A stretch of 64,000 nucleotides of DNA from Bacteroidota bacterium (GCA_023426145.1 JAFABG010000002.1:73106-137105), one strand, 5' to 3'; numbered from the stretch's first letter, positions 41,679 through 51,075 are shown. The notes: generated from the letters alone by a model not told the origin. Translations and numbers: made by a program.

Positions 41679-42455
41679 TTATTGATTCAGAAATGCAGTT
41701 AAAGGTGAACTTGCTTCTGCTATAAAGTTATCGGCTTGAAGTCCTAATCCAGCTTCATAAGCTCGTCTTCCTGCTTCTGTGGCAGCCTTGAAAGCCAAGG
41801 CCATTTCTATAGGATTACCAGCTACCGCAATAGCCGTATTGACTAATACTGCGGATGCTCCTAACTCCATAGCTTCTGCTGCATGGCTTGGTGCGCCAAT
41901 ACCAGCATCTACTACTACGGGAATGCTTGCTTGTTCGATGATAATTTGTAGAAATTCTTTAGTTTGCAATCCTTTGTTTGTTCCGATAGGTGCACCTAGG
42001 GGCATTACAGTAGCTGCACCAACATCTTCCAATCGTTTACACAGTACTGGATCGGCTTGGCAATAAGGAAGCACTACAAAACCTAGCTTGACAAGTTGTT
42101 CAGTAGCTTTTAGCGTTTCTATAGAATCGGGGAGTAGATAGCGTGGGTCTGGATGAATTTCGAGTTTTAACCAGTTCGTTCCGAACGCTTCGCGTGCCAT
42201 TTGTGCTGCAAAAACGGCTTCTTCAGCATTACGTACTCCTGATGTGTTGGGCAATAATTGGATATTTGGATGAACAATGTGTTTGAGCATGTCGTCTTCT
42301 TTGTCATCCATATCGATGCGTTTCATTGCTACAGTTACCATTTCTGTATCTGATGCAAGTATGGCTTGTTGCATTACTTCATTGGAATTGAATTTTCCTG
42401 TACCGAGAAATAGACGGGAGTTAAACTCACGCCCTGCAATTACTAATTTTTCCAC
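41679..42455 (-). CDS. thiG: Thiazole synthase ThiG
   Basis: A 258-residue TIM-barrel enzyme joining dehydroglycine, ThiS thiocarboxylate and 1-deoxyxylulose 5-phosphate into the thiazole phosphate. SRLFLGTGKF, MKRIDMDD (with the Schiff-base lysine region), LPNTSGVRNAEEAV, VMPLGAPIGT and VDAGIGAPSHAAEAMELGA are near-invariant. Confidence 0.96.
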   Translation of the reverse strand: MEKLVIAGREFNSRLFLGTGKFNSNEVMQQAILASDTEMVTVAMKRIDMDDKEDDMLKHIVHPNIQLLPNTSGVRNAEEAVFAAQMAREAFGTNWLKLEIHPDPRYLLPDSIETLKATEQLVKLGFVVLPYCQADPVLCKRLEDVGAATVMPLGAPIGTNKGLQTKEFLQIIIEQASIPVVVDAGIGAPSHAAEAMELGASAVLVNTAIAVAGNPIEMALAFKAATEAGRRAYEAGLGLQADNFIAEASSPLTAFLNQ

Positions 42456-42516
42456 TTCTTTATTTTTTTATTTGATTATAAGACGTTTAAGGAATCGATG
42501 ACTGAAAAGGGTCTGA

Positions 42517-43134
42517 TTAATAACTTTCCAGAATCTTTTTTGTCTCTGCCACAGGATTCTCAGCTTGGAGAATTGTACCCGAAAGTGCTATCCCATTAAC
42601 ACCAGTTTCTAGTATGGCTGGAATATCTTCGTAGGTTATTCCTCCGATGGCCACCACTGGAAGCTCGATTCCCTTTTCTTTCATCTGAGACAAAAGACTT
42701 GCATAACCTTCCAATCCCAGTACGGGGCTTAGATTTTGCTTCGTAGTGGTAAATCGAAAAGGACCGATGCCTAGATAATCTGCACCGGCACGGTAATGTT
42801 GTACGATATCTTCAAATGTGTTTGCCGTACCTCCAATAATAAATGCTTCTCCTAGTAGCTGGCGAGCTTGATCTATCGGCATGTCTTTTTTGCCCAGATG
42901 AACTCCGTCTACTTCAAGCTTTTGGGCAAGTTCGACATGGTCATCGAGAATTAAAATCGCATTTTTCTCTTTGCAGATTGGTTTTAATTGAAGTGCAATA
43001 GATTCCACTTCGTCCATAGAGGCTTCTTTCATTCGTAATTGAATCCATTTGCATCCTCCTTCTAGAGCCATGAGGGCAGATTCGAGATAAGAGTACCGAT
43101 CGTTTTGGTGAGTGATAAATTGTAGACTGATCAT
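42517..43134 (-). CDS. thiE: Thiamine phosphate synthase ThiE
   Basis: 205 residues. Couples HMP diphosphate and thiazole phosphate to thiamine phosphate. The motifs WIQLRMK, ILDDHVELAQKLEVDGVHLGKKD, IIGGTANT, YLGIGPFRFTTTK and VAIGGITYEDIP mark a catalytically complete enzyme. The open frame extends to a GTG at 43149 that overlaps thiS, but an ATG at 43134 preceded by GGAGG (a rare clear ribosome-binding site here, sitting on the thiS stop) is chosen. Confidence 0.93.
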   Translation of the reverse strand: MISLQFITHQNDRYSYLESALMALEGGCKWIQLRMKEASMDEVESIALQLKPICKEKNAILILDDHVELAQKLEVDGVHLGKKDMPIDQARQLLGEAFIIGGTANTFEDIVQHYRAGADYLGIGPFRFTTTKQNLSPVLGLEGYASLLSQMKEKGIELPVVAIGGITYEDIPAILETGVNGIALSGTILQAENPVAETKKILESY

Positions 43135-43138
43135 ACTT

Positions 43139-43339
43139 TTATCCTCCACAAGCTGCTTTGATAATTACTAGATGATCATTTTCCTGCAAGGCTAAGTTTT
43201 CCCATTCATTGCGTGGAATCATTTTGTTGTTTACAGCAATAGCAATGCCTTGTGTAGGAAGCTCCAGTAGAGCTGTTAATTGCGTAAGAGTGGAAGTTGA
43301 AATAATTTCGACCTCTTTGTTGTTTACTTGTACTTTCAT
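43139..43339 (-). CDS. thiS: Sulfur carrier protein ThiS
   Basis: 66 residues, ubiquitin-like, ending in the diglycine AACGG that is adenylated by ThiF and thiocarboxylated to donate sulfur to ThiG. The frame is open to 43417, but that would read through the TPP riboswitch; the ATG at 43339 (MKVQVNNKEVEI) is the start. First gene of the operon. Confidence 0.93.
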   Translation of the reverse strand: MKVQVNNKEVEIISTSTLTQLTALLELPTQGIAIAVNNKMIPRNEWENLALQENDHLVIIKAACGG

Positions 43340-43411
43340 TTTCCTATTTAAATTAATAAGTTGAAAGTAAATACAAAGAGTGTGCTTAAAATAGAAAGGC
43401 GATAAGAAGAA

Positions 43412-43496
43412 ACACAATCCCTACGTCAGTATTAACTGCCTCAGGTTCCTAGGGTATAATCTCAGCCCCTATTGGGGCACCCCTTTGTCTTTACGG
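43412..43496 (-). promoter_or_regulatory. TPP riboswitch (THI element)
   Basis: On the minus strand the conserved thi-box elements are in order: GGGGTGCC, GGCTGAGAT, ACCC, GAACCTGA and TAATACTGACGTAGGGA. It precedes thiS by 73 bp and controls the whole thiamine operon in response to thiamine diphosphate. A near-consensus -7 box (TTACTTTG) lies just upstream at about 43500-43507. Because Bacteroides genes rarely use Shine-Dalgarno pairing, whether it acts on translation or termination is not clear; no obvious terminator stem is seen between it and thiS. Confidence 0.95.
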
Positions 43497-43534
43497 GAGC
43501 AAAGTAAATAAAAAATAGATAGAAAAGATTCTAT

Positions 43535-45532
43535 TTAGCCGATTATTTTTTCTTCTTCAACTATTTCTTGCTGTTTTATGGGGTGTGAAAACACAAATCG
43601 AGCACCAGTTTTATAGGTTCTATCTATCCAAATGTCACCTCCCATGCGCTGAATGATTAGTTTACAGATAGCTAATCCCAATCCGGTCCCTTGAACAAAT
43701 TCATCTAATTTCTCAAAGCGTTGGAAAACAAGTTCTTGCTTATCTTCAGGAATTCCTGTTCCAGTATCAGTTACGTAAAATAGCACACATTGTTCTTCTT
43801 CATCTATTTGATAATCTAAAGATATTTTGCCACCATCAGGGGTAAATTTGAGTGCATTATTAAGTAAATTGATGACTACTTGTTGTAAACGTAACGGATC
43901 AGTATACAACATATAAGGCTCTTTCGGCATTTCCAACCTTATTTCTACATTCTTTAATTTGTTGCGTTGAGTTAATGTGATCATGTTCTGACAATGATTC
44001 ACTAGCTCACACCATTCATAGGTAAATTTTAGTTTACCTGATTCTAGCCTGGATACATCTAATACATCACTGATTAATTGGAGTAGTAAATCTGAATTTA
44101 TTTGGATGATGTCAGCGTATTCTTTTTGCTCGTCGGTCACATCTATAGTATTGATCAATAAGCTTGAAAAACCCACTATGGCATTGAGTGGAGTACGTAT
44201 TTCGTGGCTCATATTTGAGACAAATGCACTTTTTATTTGATTCGCCTCTTCGGCTCGTTCTTTGGCATGGCGTAAGGCCTCTTCAGAAAGCTCAAGCTTT
44301 TTTTTGTCTTTTCTTAGTTGGGCTGTCGTCTTTTCAAGATCGTTTTTAAGGATTTTTGTTCTGTAATAATAATATAATGAGATAAATAACCCAGCAATAA
44401 GAATGAAAAAGGTTAATATAATAAATCGGACTTCCATTTTATAAACCTTGAAAAATGGCTCTTTTTGATTCACTAAAGTGGAGTTAAATGGAAGTTTTTT
44501 ATTTTCGAACCCTAATTCTTTCAGTTTCTTGGCATCAAATTTATATTTATTAGGTAGGATGTGTATATATTCATTGCTCTTTTTCCCTTGATCGAGAAAG
44601 CGATAAGCTGCTTCACCCATTTTTTCACCTACACCTTCGTAATTAGGAACATATCCACCGATAGCCCAATATCCAATGCCGGTGGATGTTAAGCTAAACA
44701 CAGGAAGAGTTTTGTTAGCTTTGGAAAAGGCATACACGGAATTATTCATGTAGGTAATATTCTTGCTATCTATTCGCCATATGCCTAATAAAGCCACTGA
44801 CTTGGGAGGTAAGTTCGTTAATATATCGACAGCCTCATCAAGCGTTTGATTTCGTCCGTCTATATATATAGGAGATATTTCTGGATATCGTTTTAAGCCT
44901 TTTTTTACCCAGGCTTGCTCGGCAAGTCCATTGTAGGTATTGTCTGAAATGAATACTAAATTTTTCATGTCAGGATAAAAACTTCTCATAATTTTGATGT
45001 CTTTATCAAGATCATATTCGTATGTACTACAGTATATAACGTTGTATTCCTTCATTAATTCCGTTAAATCAATGCTTTCAGGTTCATAGGTTTGAAGATC
45101 AACTTGGGAAGTAGGAATGACTAAGCCATTACGGGAAGCCATGGCACACATCACTGGGATTTGCTTATAGTCATCATTGTTTAAATTGAAAAAACTACTC
45201 CAAACTTCTCCTCCTAAAAGAACAATCATTTTTGCATCGGAATGTTTTTCTAAAATTTCAGTAAGAGTGCTTTTCCATTGATGTCCATCGCTTAAGTCAG
45301 TGACGTTCATGTTTTCAACTATGGTAGGATATTTTCCACCTAGTTTGCTGTATCTTTCAACAAATTCATTGATGTTATCGTAGGCATACTTGCTATCAGC
45401 ACTATATGAGGTAATGAAGAGTATTTCGTTCTTCAGTAAATCTTTTGCAGATAATTTACAGAAGAATGGGACAAGAAATAGTAAGGCTATAATTGCCGCC
45501 GCCCCCTTTTTTATATAATTCTGTAGTCTCAT
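43535..45532 (-). CDS. Sensor histidine kinase, paralogue of the kinase at 6207
   Basis: A 665-residue kinase with signal/anchor (GAAAIIALLFLVPFF), a periplasmic substrate-binding-protein-like sensor (FITSYSADSKYAYD, VFISDNTYNGLAEQ, ALLGIWRID, GYWAIGGYVPNY), one transmembrane helix near residues 367-389, a coiled-coil (KKKLELSEEALRHAKERAEE), HisKA with SNMSHEIRTPLNA (His 443) and HATPase (DTGTGIPEDKQ, GTGLGLAICKL). No receiver domain or adjacent response regulator. Own promoter with ATTG -33 and TACTTTTG -7. Start is the ATG at 45532, not the TTG at 45541. It sits next to the thi operon, but no link is shown. Confidence 0.87.
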   Translation of the reverse strand: MRLQNYIKKGAAAIIALLFLVPFFCKLSAKDLLKNEILFITSYSADSKYAYDNINEFVERYSKLGGKYPTIVENMNVTDLSDGHQWKSTLTEILEKHSDAKMIVLLGGEVWSSFFNLNNDDYKQIPVMCAMASRNGLVIPTSQVDLQTYEPESIDLTELMKEYNVIYCSTYEYDLDKDIKIMRSFYPDMKNLVFISDNTYNGLAEQAWVKKGLKRYPEISPIYIDGRNQTLDEAVDILTNLPPKSVALLGIWRIDSKNITYMNNSVYAFSKANKTLPVFSLTSTGIGYWAIGGYVPNYEGVGEKMGEAAYRFLDQGKKSNEYIHILPNKYKFDAKKLKELGFENKKLPFNSTLVNQKEPFFKVYKMEVRFIILTFFILIAGLFISLYYYYRTKILKNDLEKTTAQLRKDKKKLELSEEALRHAKERAEEANQIKSAFVSNMSHEIRTPLNAIVGFSSLLINTIDVTDEQKEYADIIQINSDLLLQLISDVLDVSRLESGKLKFTYEWCELVNHCQNMITLTQRNKLKNVEIRLEMPKEPYMLYTDPLRLQQVVINLLNNALKFTPDGGKISLDYQIDEEEQCVLFYVTDTGTGIPEDKQELVFQRFEKLDEFVQGTGLGLAICKLIIQRMGGDIWIDRTYKTGARFVFSHPIKQQEIVEEEKIIG

Positions 45533-45562
45533 AATAGCCAACTCTTGTTTTTTTCACAGTTG

Positions 45563-45594
45563 CAAAAGTACAACTTATGCCTTTGATATACAAT
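45563..45594 (-). promoter_or_regulatory. Promoter of the second sensor kinase
   Basis: Minus strand ATTG (45591-45594), 20-bp spacer, TACTTTTG (45563-45570), 31 bp before the ATG. Confidence 0.7.
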
Positions 45595-45621
45595 AAAAAG
45601 CATGAATTTATTCATCAAACG

Positions 45622-45656
45622 AAAAAAGGTCGTTGTGATATTCACAGCGACCTTTA
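45622..45656 (-). terminator. Intrinsic terminator of the superoxide dismutase gene
   Basis: Stem AAAGGTCGTTGTGA / TCACAGCGACCTTT (one G-U on the minus strand) followed by six T on the minus strand. Confidence 0.85.
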
Positions 45657-45681
45657 ATAGAATGGTTAAATAAGTCTGTTA

Positions 45682-46263
45682 TTACAATCTTTTTTCCACT
45701 ACGTCCCAGTCGATGATACTCCAAAGGGCATTAACATGGTCTGCACGGCGATTTTGGTAATCCAAATAATAAGAATGTTCCCAAACATCGAATCCTAGCA
45801 GTGGTTTAAGTCCCGCACGAAGAGGGTTACTGCCGTTTGCTTCTTTAGAGATATGCAACTTTCCGTCTTTGTCTACGGATAGCCAAGCCCATCCAGAGCC
45901 GAATAGTCCAACAGCAGCTGCTGTGAATTCTTTTTTGAAGTTTTCAAAGCTACCAAAGTCACGATTGATGGCTTCTCCAAGCTTTCCAGCAGGGGCTGCT
46001 TTTGAAGGTTTTGGAGCAAACTGCAAGAAGTATAAATTGTGGTTCAATACTTGACCAGCGTTGTTGAAAATCGCTCCATCTGGTGCTGTAGCAACAATTT
46101 CTTCTACTGTTTTACCCTCAAATTCGGTGCCTGGTACAAGGCTATTCAAGTTGTTTACATACGCTTGTAGATGTTTACCGTAGTGGAAATCTATAGTTTG
46201 CTGACTGATTACAGGTTCCAACGCATTGTTTGCGTAAGGAAGTTTTGGCATTTCGTAAGTCAT
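45682..46263 (-). CDS. sodB: Superoxide dismutase, Fe/Mn family
   Basis: A 193-residue cytoplasmic enzyme dismutating superoxide; in Bacteroides it is an iron or cambialistic type. Metal ligands lie in TIDFHYGKHLQAYVNN, LNHNLYFLQF and DVWEHSYYLDYQNRR, and GLFGSGWAWLSVD is characteristic. The frame continues 12 codons up to an ATG at 46299, but the family start MTYEMPKLPYA is at 46263. Monocistronic and divergent from the helicase gene. Confidence 0.95.
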   Translation of the reverse strand: MTYEMPKLPYANNALEPVISQQTIDFHYGKHLQAYVNNLNSLVPGTEFEGKTVEEIVATAPDGAIFNNAGQVLNHNLYFLQFAPKPSKAAPAGKLGEAINRDFGSFENFKKEFTAAAVGLFGSGWAWLSVDKDGKLHISKEANGSNPLRAGLKPLLGFDVWEHSYYLDYQNRRADHVNALWSIIDWDVVEKRL

Positions 46264-46455
46264 GGTTATAAAAATTAAAGACATTAATATAGTATTCATA
46301 TCGTCAAAACTTTAATTGGTTTTGTATATTATATAAACGGACTAGTTTTGAAAATGTTCACTACATTTTTGCTTTTTATTTGAAATCTATGCTGTACTTG
46401 TTTTTGATTGATGGTGAAAATTCATAAAAATATCTCCATTGTCAAATGAATGTTC

Positions 46456-46463
46456 TATTTTTG
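46456..46463 (+). promoter_or_regulatory. Promoter -7 box of the helicase gene
   Basis: TATTTTTG, 22 bp before the ATG at 46486; it overlaps codons of the longer frame and rules out the ATG at 46450. Confidence 0.6.
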
Positions 46464-46485
46464 TCGTATTGAAACAAATGCAAAT

Positions 46486-48795
46486 ATGAATACCAACTAT
46501 ATAGAGGAATTAAATGAAAGCCAATACGCTGCAGTGATTTATAATGAAGGGCCATCTTTGGTGATCGCTGGAGCTGGTTCGGGAAAGACACGTGTATTAA
46601 CTTATAAAATAGCTTATTTGCTTGAGAATGACTATCAACCTTGGAATATTCTTGCACTGACTTTTACAAATAAGGCTGCGCGTGAGATGAAAGAACGTAT
46701 AGCTCGCCAAGTCGGTATGGAGCGAGCACGTTATCTGTGGATGGGTACATTCCATTCGATTTTTTCACGTATTCTTCGTGCAGAAGCGCAACACATTGGG
46801 TTTAACTCCCAATTTACCATTTATGATTCTGCTGATAGTAAAAGTTTGGTTCGTTCTATTATTAAGGAAATGGGGCTAAATGAAAAGACTTATAAACCGG
46901 GGATGGTGCAGGCTCGGATCTCTAGTGCAAAGAATCATTTAGTCTCTCCTGCGGGATATGCTTCAAATATGGAGGCTTATGAAGGTGATTTGGCAGCAGG
47001 AGTACCAGATGTTCGCGAAATTTATACTCGCTATTGGGAAAGATGTCGACAAGCTGGAGCTATGGATTTTGACGACTTGTTGGTGTATACTTATATCTTG
47101 TTTCGGGATTATCCGGAGGTATTGGCTCGTTATCGGGAACAATTTCGCTATGTATTGGTCGATGAGTATCAAGATACGAATTATGCGCAACATAGCATTG
47201 TACTTCAACTTACAAAGGAAAACCAACGAGTTTGTGTTGTAGGAGATGATGCACAGAGTATTTATTCTTTTAGAGGAGCGGATATAGATAACATTTTATA
47301 TTTTACTAAGATTTATCCTCAAACCAAAGTTTTTAAATTAGAGCAGAACTATCGCTCTACCCGATCCATTGTTGGTGCTGCAAATAGTCTGATAGAGAAG
47401 AATGAGCGACAAATTCGGAAGGAAGTATTTTCGGAGAAAGAAAAAGGTGAACCTATCGGTGTGTTTCAGGCTTATAGTGATGTTGAAGAGGGAGATATTG
47501 TTACCAATAAAATAGCAGAATTGCGTCGAGCAAGTGGTTATGGTTATGCCGATTTTGCCATATTATATCGTACGAATGCCCAGAGCCGTGTTTTTGAAGA
47601 GGCTCTGCGAAAAAGGAGTATGCCTTATAAAATATATGGAGGACTTTCTTTTTATCAGCGTAAGGAGATAAAGGATGTGATTGCTTATTTTCGGTTAGTT
47701 GTGAATCCCAATGATGAAGAAGCATTTAAGCGAATCATTAATTATCCAGCTCGTGGGATAGGGGACACGACTGTTGGCAAAATTATTGCAGCCGCTTCAG
47801 ATAATAACGTTAGTCTTTGGACCACCCTTTGCGAACCACTTAGCTTTGGCTTAAACATAAATAAAGGTACGCACAATAAGCTACAAAAATTCCGGGAGTT
47901 GATAGAGGGATTTATGACCGATCAAGTTGATAGTAATGCATATGAAGTGGGAACGAATATAATCCGTCAGTCTGGTATCATTAATGATGTCTGCCAAGAT
48001 AATTCACCCGAGAATCTGAGCCGTAAAGAAAATATAGAGGAATTGGTGAATGGAATCAATGATTTTTGTGCTCTGCGGCAGGAAGAAGGCAACCCAAATG
48101 TTTCTTTAACCGATTTTTTGTCTGAGATTGCTTTACTTACTGATCAAGATTCAGATAAAGCTGATGATGGAGAAAAGATAACCTTAATGACAGTTCATTC
48201 GGCTAAAGGACTGGAATTTAAAAATGTATTTGTTGTAGGATTGGAAGAGAATCTTTTTCCTAGCAGTATGGCTGGTGATTCTCCACGGGCGCTGGAAGAA
48301 GAACGCCGTTTGTTTTATGTGGCTATAACTCGTGCTGAAGAGCATTGCTATCTCTCTTTTGCTAAAACTCGTTTCCGTTATGGAAAGATGGAGTTTGGAA
48401 GTCCTAGTCGTTTTTTGCGCGATATTGATGTGAACTTTTTGCGTTTGCCTAATGAAGAAGGAGTGAGTCGTTCAACCTCTTCTACGCGTATGCGATCAAG
48501 TACCCATTTCTCTAATAATGAACCACCCAAAGCACAGATCATAGCTCCTACCGTGCCAAGAAATCTAAAGAAGGTTAGAACGGTTGAGGGGGACTCAGCG
48601 CGGTCGGTTGCTGCAGGCTCTAAATCAGTAGCGTTAATAAATGTAGGGCAAATGATTGAGCATGAACGTTTCGGGATAGGAGAAGTTCTCAATGTAGATG
48701 GTGTTGGTGAAAATGCAAAAGCAACCATTCGTTTTAAAAATGCTGGTGAAAAGCAACTTTTATTGCGTTTTGCACGTTTTAAGATCATAGAGTAG
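46486..48795 (+). CDS. uvrD: UvrD/PcrA-type DNA helicase
   Basis: A 769-residue superfamily 1A 3'-5' helicase for DNA repair and replication-conflict resolution. All motifs are visible: LNESQYAAV (Q motif), AGAGSGKTRVL (Walker A), LTFTNKAAREMKERI, VDEYQDTNYAQ (motif II), GDDAQSIYSFRGAD (III), LEQNYRSTRSI (IV), MTVHSAKGLEF (V) and YVAITRAEEH (VI). The C-terminal ~50 residues have the PcrA-like tail (EHERFGIGEVLNVDG). Probably co-transcribed with the lipoprotein gene 23 bp downstream. Confidence 0.95.
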   Translation: MNTNYIEELNESQYAAVIYNEGPSLVIAGAGSGKTRVLTYKIAYLLENDYQPWNILALTFTNKAAREMKERIARQVGMERARYLWMGTFHSIFSRILRAEAQHIGFNSQFTIYDSADSKSLVRSIIKEMGLNEKTYKPGMVQARISSAKNHLVSPAGYASNMEAYEGDLAAGVPDVREIYTRYWERCRQAGAMDFDDLLVYTYILFRDYPEVLARYREQFRYVLVDEYQDTNYAQHSIVLQLTKENQRVCVVGDDAQSIYSFRGADIDNILYFTKIYPQTKVFKLEQNYRSTRSIVGAANSLIEKNERQIRKEVFSEKEKGEPIGVFQAYSDVEEGDIVTNKIAELRRASGYGYADFAILYRTNAQSRVFEEALRKRSMPYKIYGGLSFYQRKEIKDVIAYFRLVVNPNDEEAFKRIINYPARGIGDTTVGKIIAAASDNNVSLWTTLCEPLSFGLNINKGTHNKLQKFRELIEGFMTDQVDSNAYEVGTNIIRQSGIINDVCQDNSPENLSRKENIEELVNGINDFCALRQEEGNPNVSLTDFLSEIALLTDQDSDKADDGEKITLMTVHSAKGLEFKNVFVVGLEENLFPSSMAGDSPRALEEERRLFYVAITRAEEHCYLSFAKTRFRYGKMEFGSPSRFLRDIDVNFLRLPNEEGVSRSTSSTRMRSSTHFSNNEPPKAQIIAPTVPRNLKKVRTVEGDSARSVAAGSKSVALINVGQMIEHERFGIGEVLNVDGVGENAKATIRFKNAGEKQLLLRFARFKIIE

Positions 48796-48818
48796 TTATA
48801 TATAAATTAGAGATAATC

Positions 48819-49517
48819 ATGAGAAAACAACTCAATGTAATTTTGCTTTCTGCTCTGCTATGGAGCGGTTGTGCATCGTCGGGACAAATGGGAGATCCTG
48901 GCGCTATTATAGGTGGTGCTGCAATAGGAGGAAGTCTGGGAAGTTCTATCGGTGGACTGATCGGAGATAATCATCGTGGCTGGCGAGGCGGATATCGTGG
49001 ATCTGCCATTGGTAATATCGTTGGCACCATTGCTGGTGCCGCTATTGGGAATGCATTGACTACTCCGAAGGCTGATCCCATTGATGAATATGCTTATGTT
49101 CCGGAGGTTAGGCGAGGACAAGATTATTCAAGATATAATGCTCGTAAGCCAGTTCAGCAAGAACTTTCTTCGCTGAGGTTGAGAAAAATTCGCTTTATTG
49201 ATGATAATAGAAATCATGAAATCGATGGAGGAGAAAGTAGTAAAATTATATTTGAAATCATGAATGAGGGTCGCGATGCTGCTTATGACGTAGTTCCTAT
49301 AGTGGAGACTGTAGGGAAGGTGAAACATATAGGTATTTCTCCTACAGTGATGATTGAAAAAATACTTCCTGGTGAAGGTATTCGTTATACGGCTACTGTT
49401 TATGCGGGCACAAAACTGAAAGATGGTGAGGTCACTTTTAGAGTGGCAGTATCAAATGAACATGGAGTGATCTGTGATTCACAGGAATTTACCCTGCCCA
49501 CGCAACGCCTAAATTAG
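48819..49517 (+). CDS. Glycine-zipper lipoprotein
   Basis: 232 residues. A lipoprotein signal (LLSALLWSGC) is followed by a glycine-zipper region of ~60 residues (AIIGGAAIGGSLGSSIGGLIG and AIGNIVGTIAGAAIGNAL), which could insert in a membrane as a helical hairpin. After a linker, residues ~110-230 form an Ig-like beta domain (LRLRKIRFIDDNRNHEIDGGES, VTFRVAVSNEHGVICDS). The role is unknown; zipper lipoproteins often affect envelope integrity. It follows uvrD closely. Confidence 0.75.
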   Translation: MRKQLNVILLSALLWSGCASSGQMGDPGAIIGGAAIGGSLGSSIGGLIGDNHRGWRGGYRGSAIGNIVGTIAGAAIGNALTTPKADPIDEYAYVPEVRRGQDYSRYNARKPVQQELSSLRLRKIRFIDDNRNHEIDGGESSKIIFEIMNEGRDAAYDVVPIVETVGKVKHIGISPTVMIEKILPGEGIRYTATVYAGTKLKDGEVTFRVAVSNEHGVICDSQEFTLPTQRLN

Positions 49518-49533
49518 AACAAATATTCGATTT

Positions 49534-49598
49534 ACATATAATGACGGTATGTGCTTGATATAGTGACACTATTCTAAGCACATACCGTCATTATATGT
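49534..49598. repeat. Perfect 23-bp inverted repeat with palindromic loop
   Basis: Arms 49534-49556 and 49576-49598 are exact complements; the 19-base loop contains the palindrome TAGTGACACTA, and a GATAGTGTCATTATTC copy of loop sequence follows at 49603. No T run follows the stem, so it is a weak candidate terminator for the zipper lipoprotein; a protein-binding or structural role is possible. Confidence 0.6.
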
Positions 49599-49752
49599 AT
49601 AGGATAGTGTCATTATTCTAATTGGTATTAGTATATAGGATTGATGCGTTTGGTTAGTCAATAATTCATGGGTATTGAGGCTGTATTAAGGATGTAATCA
49701 TTTTGTTTCTTAAATGTATATATTTTGTCGTCTCATTGTTTTCTGACCTCTT

Positions 49753-49760
49753 TATTTTTG
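49753..49760 (+). promoter_or_regulatory. Promoter -7 box of the metallophosphatase/TonB receptor unit
   Basis: TATTTTTG (TANNTTTG), 22 bp before the ATG. Confidence 0.55.
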
Positions 49761-49782
49761 CCGAAAATAAAGAGCTAAAGGT

Positions 49783-51075
49783 ATGAGAAACTTATTTATC
49801 TGTTCTTTTCTATTCCTAAGTTTGCTATCCTGTCCATTTGTATATGCAGGAAATGGTAAAACTGAGTTTGCAATTATTTCTGATATTCATGTGATGGCAC
49901 CTTCTTTATTAATAAAGGAAGGTAAGGCCTTTGAAGATTATGTCGCCCATGACCGTAAAATGCTGAAGGAAAGTTCATCATTGATGCATGAAGTAACCAT
50001 GAAGTTGCTCGAAGCACACCCTAAATTTATATTGATTACCGGAGATTTGACTAAAGATGGTGAGGCTCTTTCTCATCGTTATTTGGTAGATCATTATTTG
50101 GCCAAAATTCGTCAGGCAGGTATAAAAGTCTTTGTTATTCCTGGCAATCATGATGTGAATAATCCGCACGCTGTCTCTTTTGATGGGGAAAAGAAGACAA
50201 GGGTAGAAACGCTATCCTCAGAAGAATTTGCAGACTGTTATTCTGATTATGGATATGGGGAGGCTTTGGCACGTGATCCTCATTCACTCAGTTATGTTGC
50301 TGCTGTTTCCGATTCATTGCGTATTCTAGCTATCGATGCCTGTAAATATGGAGAGAATGATTTTGCAGAAAATACTTGTGTGACAGGAGGCCGTATTAAA
50401 CCTGAAACAATGGATTTTATTAGAGAACAAGTGAAAGCAGCACATTCTAAGGGGATTCGGCTCATAGCCATGATGCATCATGGACTTATACAGCATTGGA
50501 AATGGCAGGATAAAGTGATGAAAGAGTATTTGGTGGATAACTGGAAAAAACAAGCTAAGAGATTCGCTCGCTTGGGTATAGAGGTTGTATTTACTGGGCA
50601 TTTTCATGCACAAGATATTGTGAAGCGGGGATCTATCTATGATATTGAAACCGGTTCTACTGTTACTTATCCGTCTCCTTATCGCTTAGCTACATTGGAA
50701 GGAAACCGTTTGGATATACGTACTGAACATATAAACCGTCTGGAACCATCTTTTACGAGAAAAGTCGATTTTTCAGATTATGCCAAAAAATATGCTCGAG
50801 AAGGTATTGCGGCCATTGTTTCCCATATAATGCCTGCCTCTATTCCCGATTCTTGTAAAAGAGAAGCGGGTAGTGTGGTGGCAACTGCTTACGTTGCTCA
50901 CCTAGCAGGAGATGAACAATGGAATACTCAGCAACAAGATGATATAAAAAGGGTATGCAAATTAGTGAGACGTCATTCTTGGAAATATGCTTATATACTG
51001 AAACATCTATCGCGGAATTTATGGAGAGATTTATCGCCGCGAGATAATGAACTGACTATTTATTTGACAAAATAA
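49783..51075 (+). CDS. Secreted calcineurin-like metallophosphatase
   Basis: 430 residues with a signal peptide (LFICSFLFLSLLSCPFVYA). The metal site motifs are complete: IISDIHVMAP, ITGDLTKDG, VIPGNHDVNN, MMHHGL and TGHFHAQD. The C-terminal ~130 residues are helical and not recognised. The substrate is unknown (phosphomono- or diester). The TonB-dependent receptor starts 6 bp after its stop, so the two form an operon: a phosphatase processing a substrate at the surface or in the periplasm with its own receptor is the simplest reading (inference). Confidence 0.82.
   Translation: MRNLFICSFLFLSLLSCPFVYAGNGKTEFAIISDIHVMAPSLLIKEGKAFEDYVAHDRKMLKESSSLMHEVTMKLLEAHPKFILITGDLTKDGEALSHRYLVDHYLAKIRQAGIKVFVIPGNHDVNNPHAVSFDGEKKTRVETLSSEEFADCYSDYGYGEALARDPHSLSYVAAVSDSLRILAIDACKYGENDFAENTCVTGGRIKPETMDFIREQVKAAHSKGIRLIAMMHHGLIQHWKWQDKVMKEYLVDNWKKQAKRFARLGIEVVFTGHFHAQDIVKRGSIYDIETGSTVTYPSPYRLATLEGNRLDIRTEHINRLEPSFTRKVDFSDYAKKYAREGIAAIVSHIMPASIPDSCKREAGSVVATAYVAHLAGDEQWNTQQQDDIKRVCKLVRRHSWKYAYILKHLSRNLWRDLSPRDNELTIYLTK

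Noticed and set aside
43340..43417. Longer ThiS frame starting at 43417
   Set aside because: The extra codons fall within the TPP riboswitch and the leader; the ATG at 43339 gives a normal 66-residue ThiS.
49534..49598. Inverted repeat as an invertible (phase-variable) promoter
   Set aside because: The interval between the arms is only 19 bp, contains no promoter, and no invertase gene is nearby.
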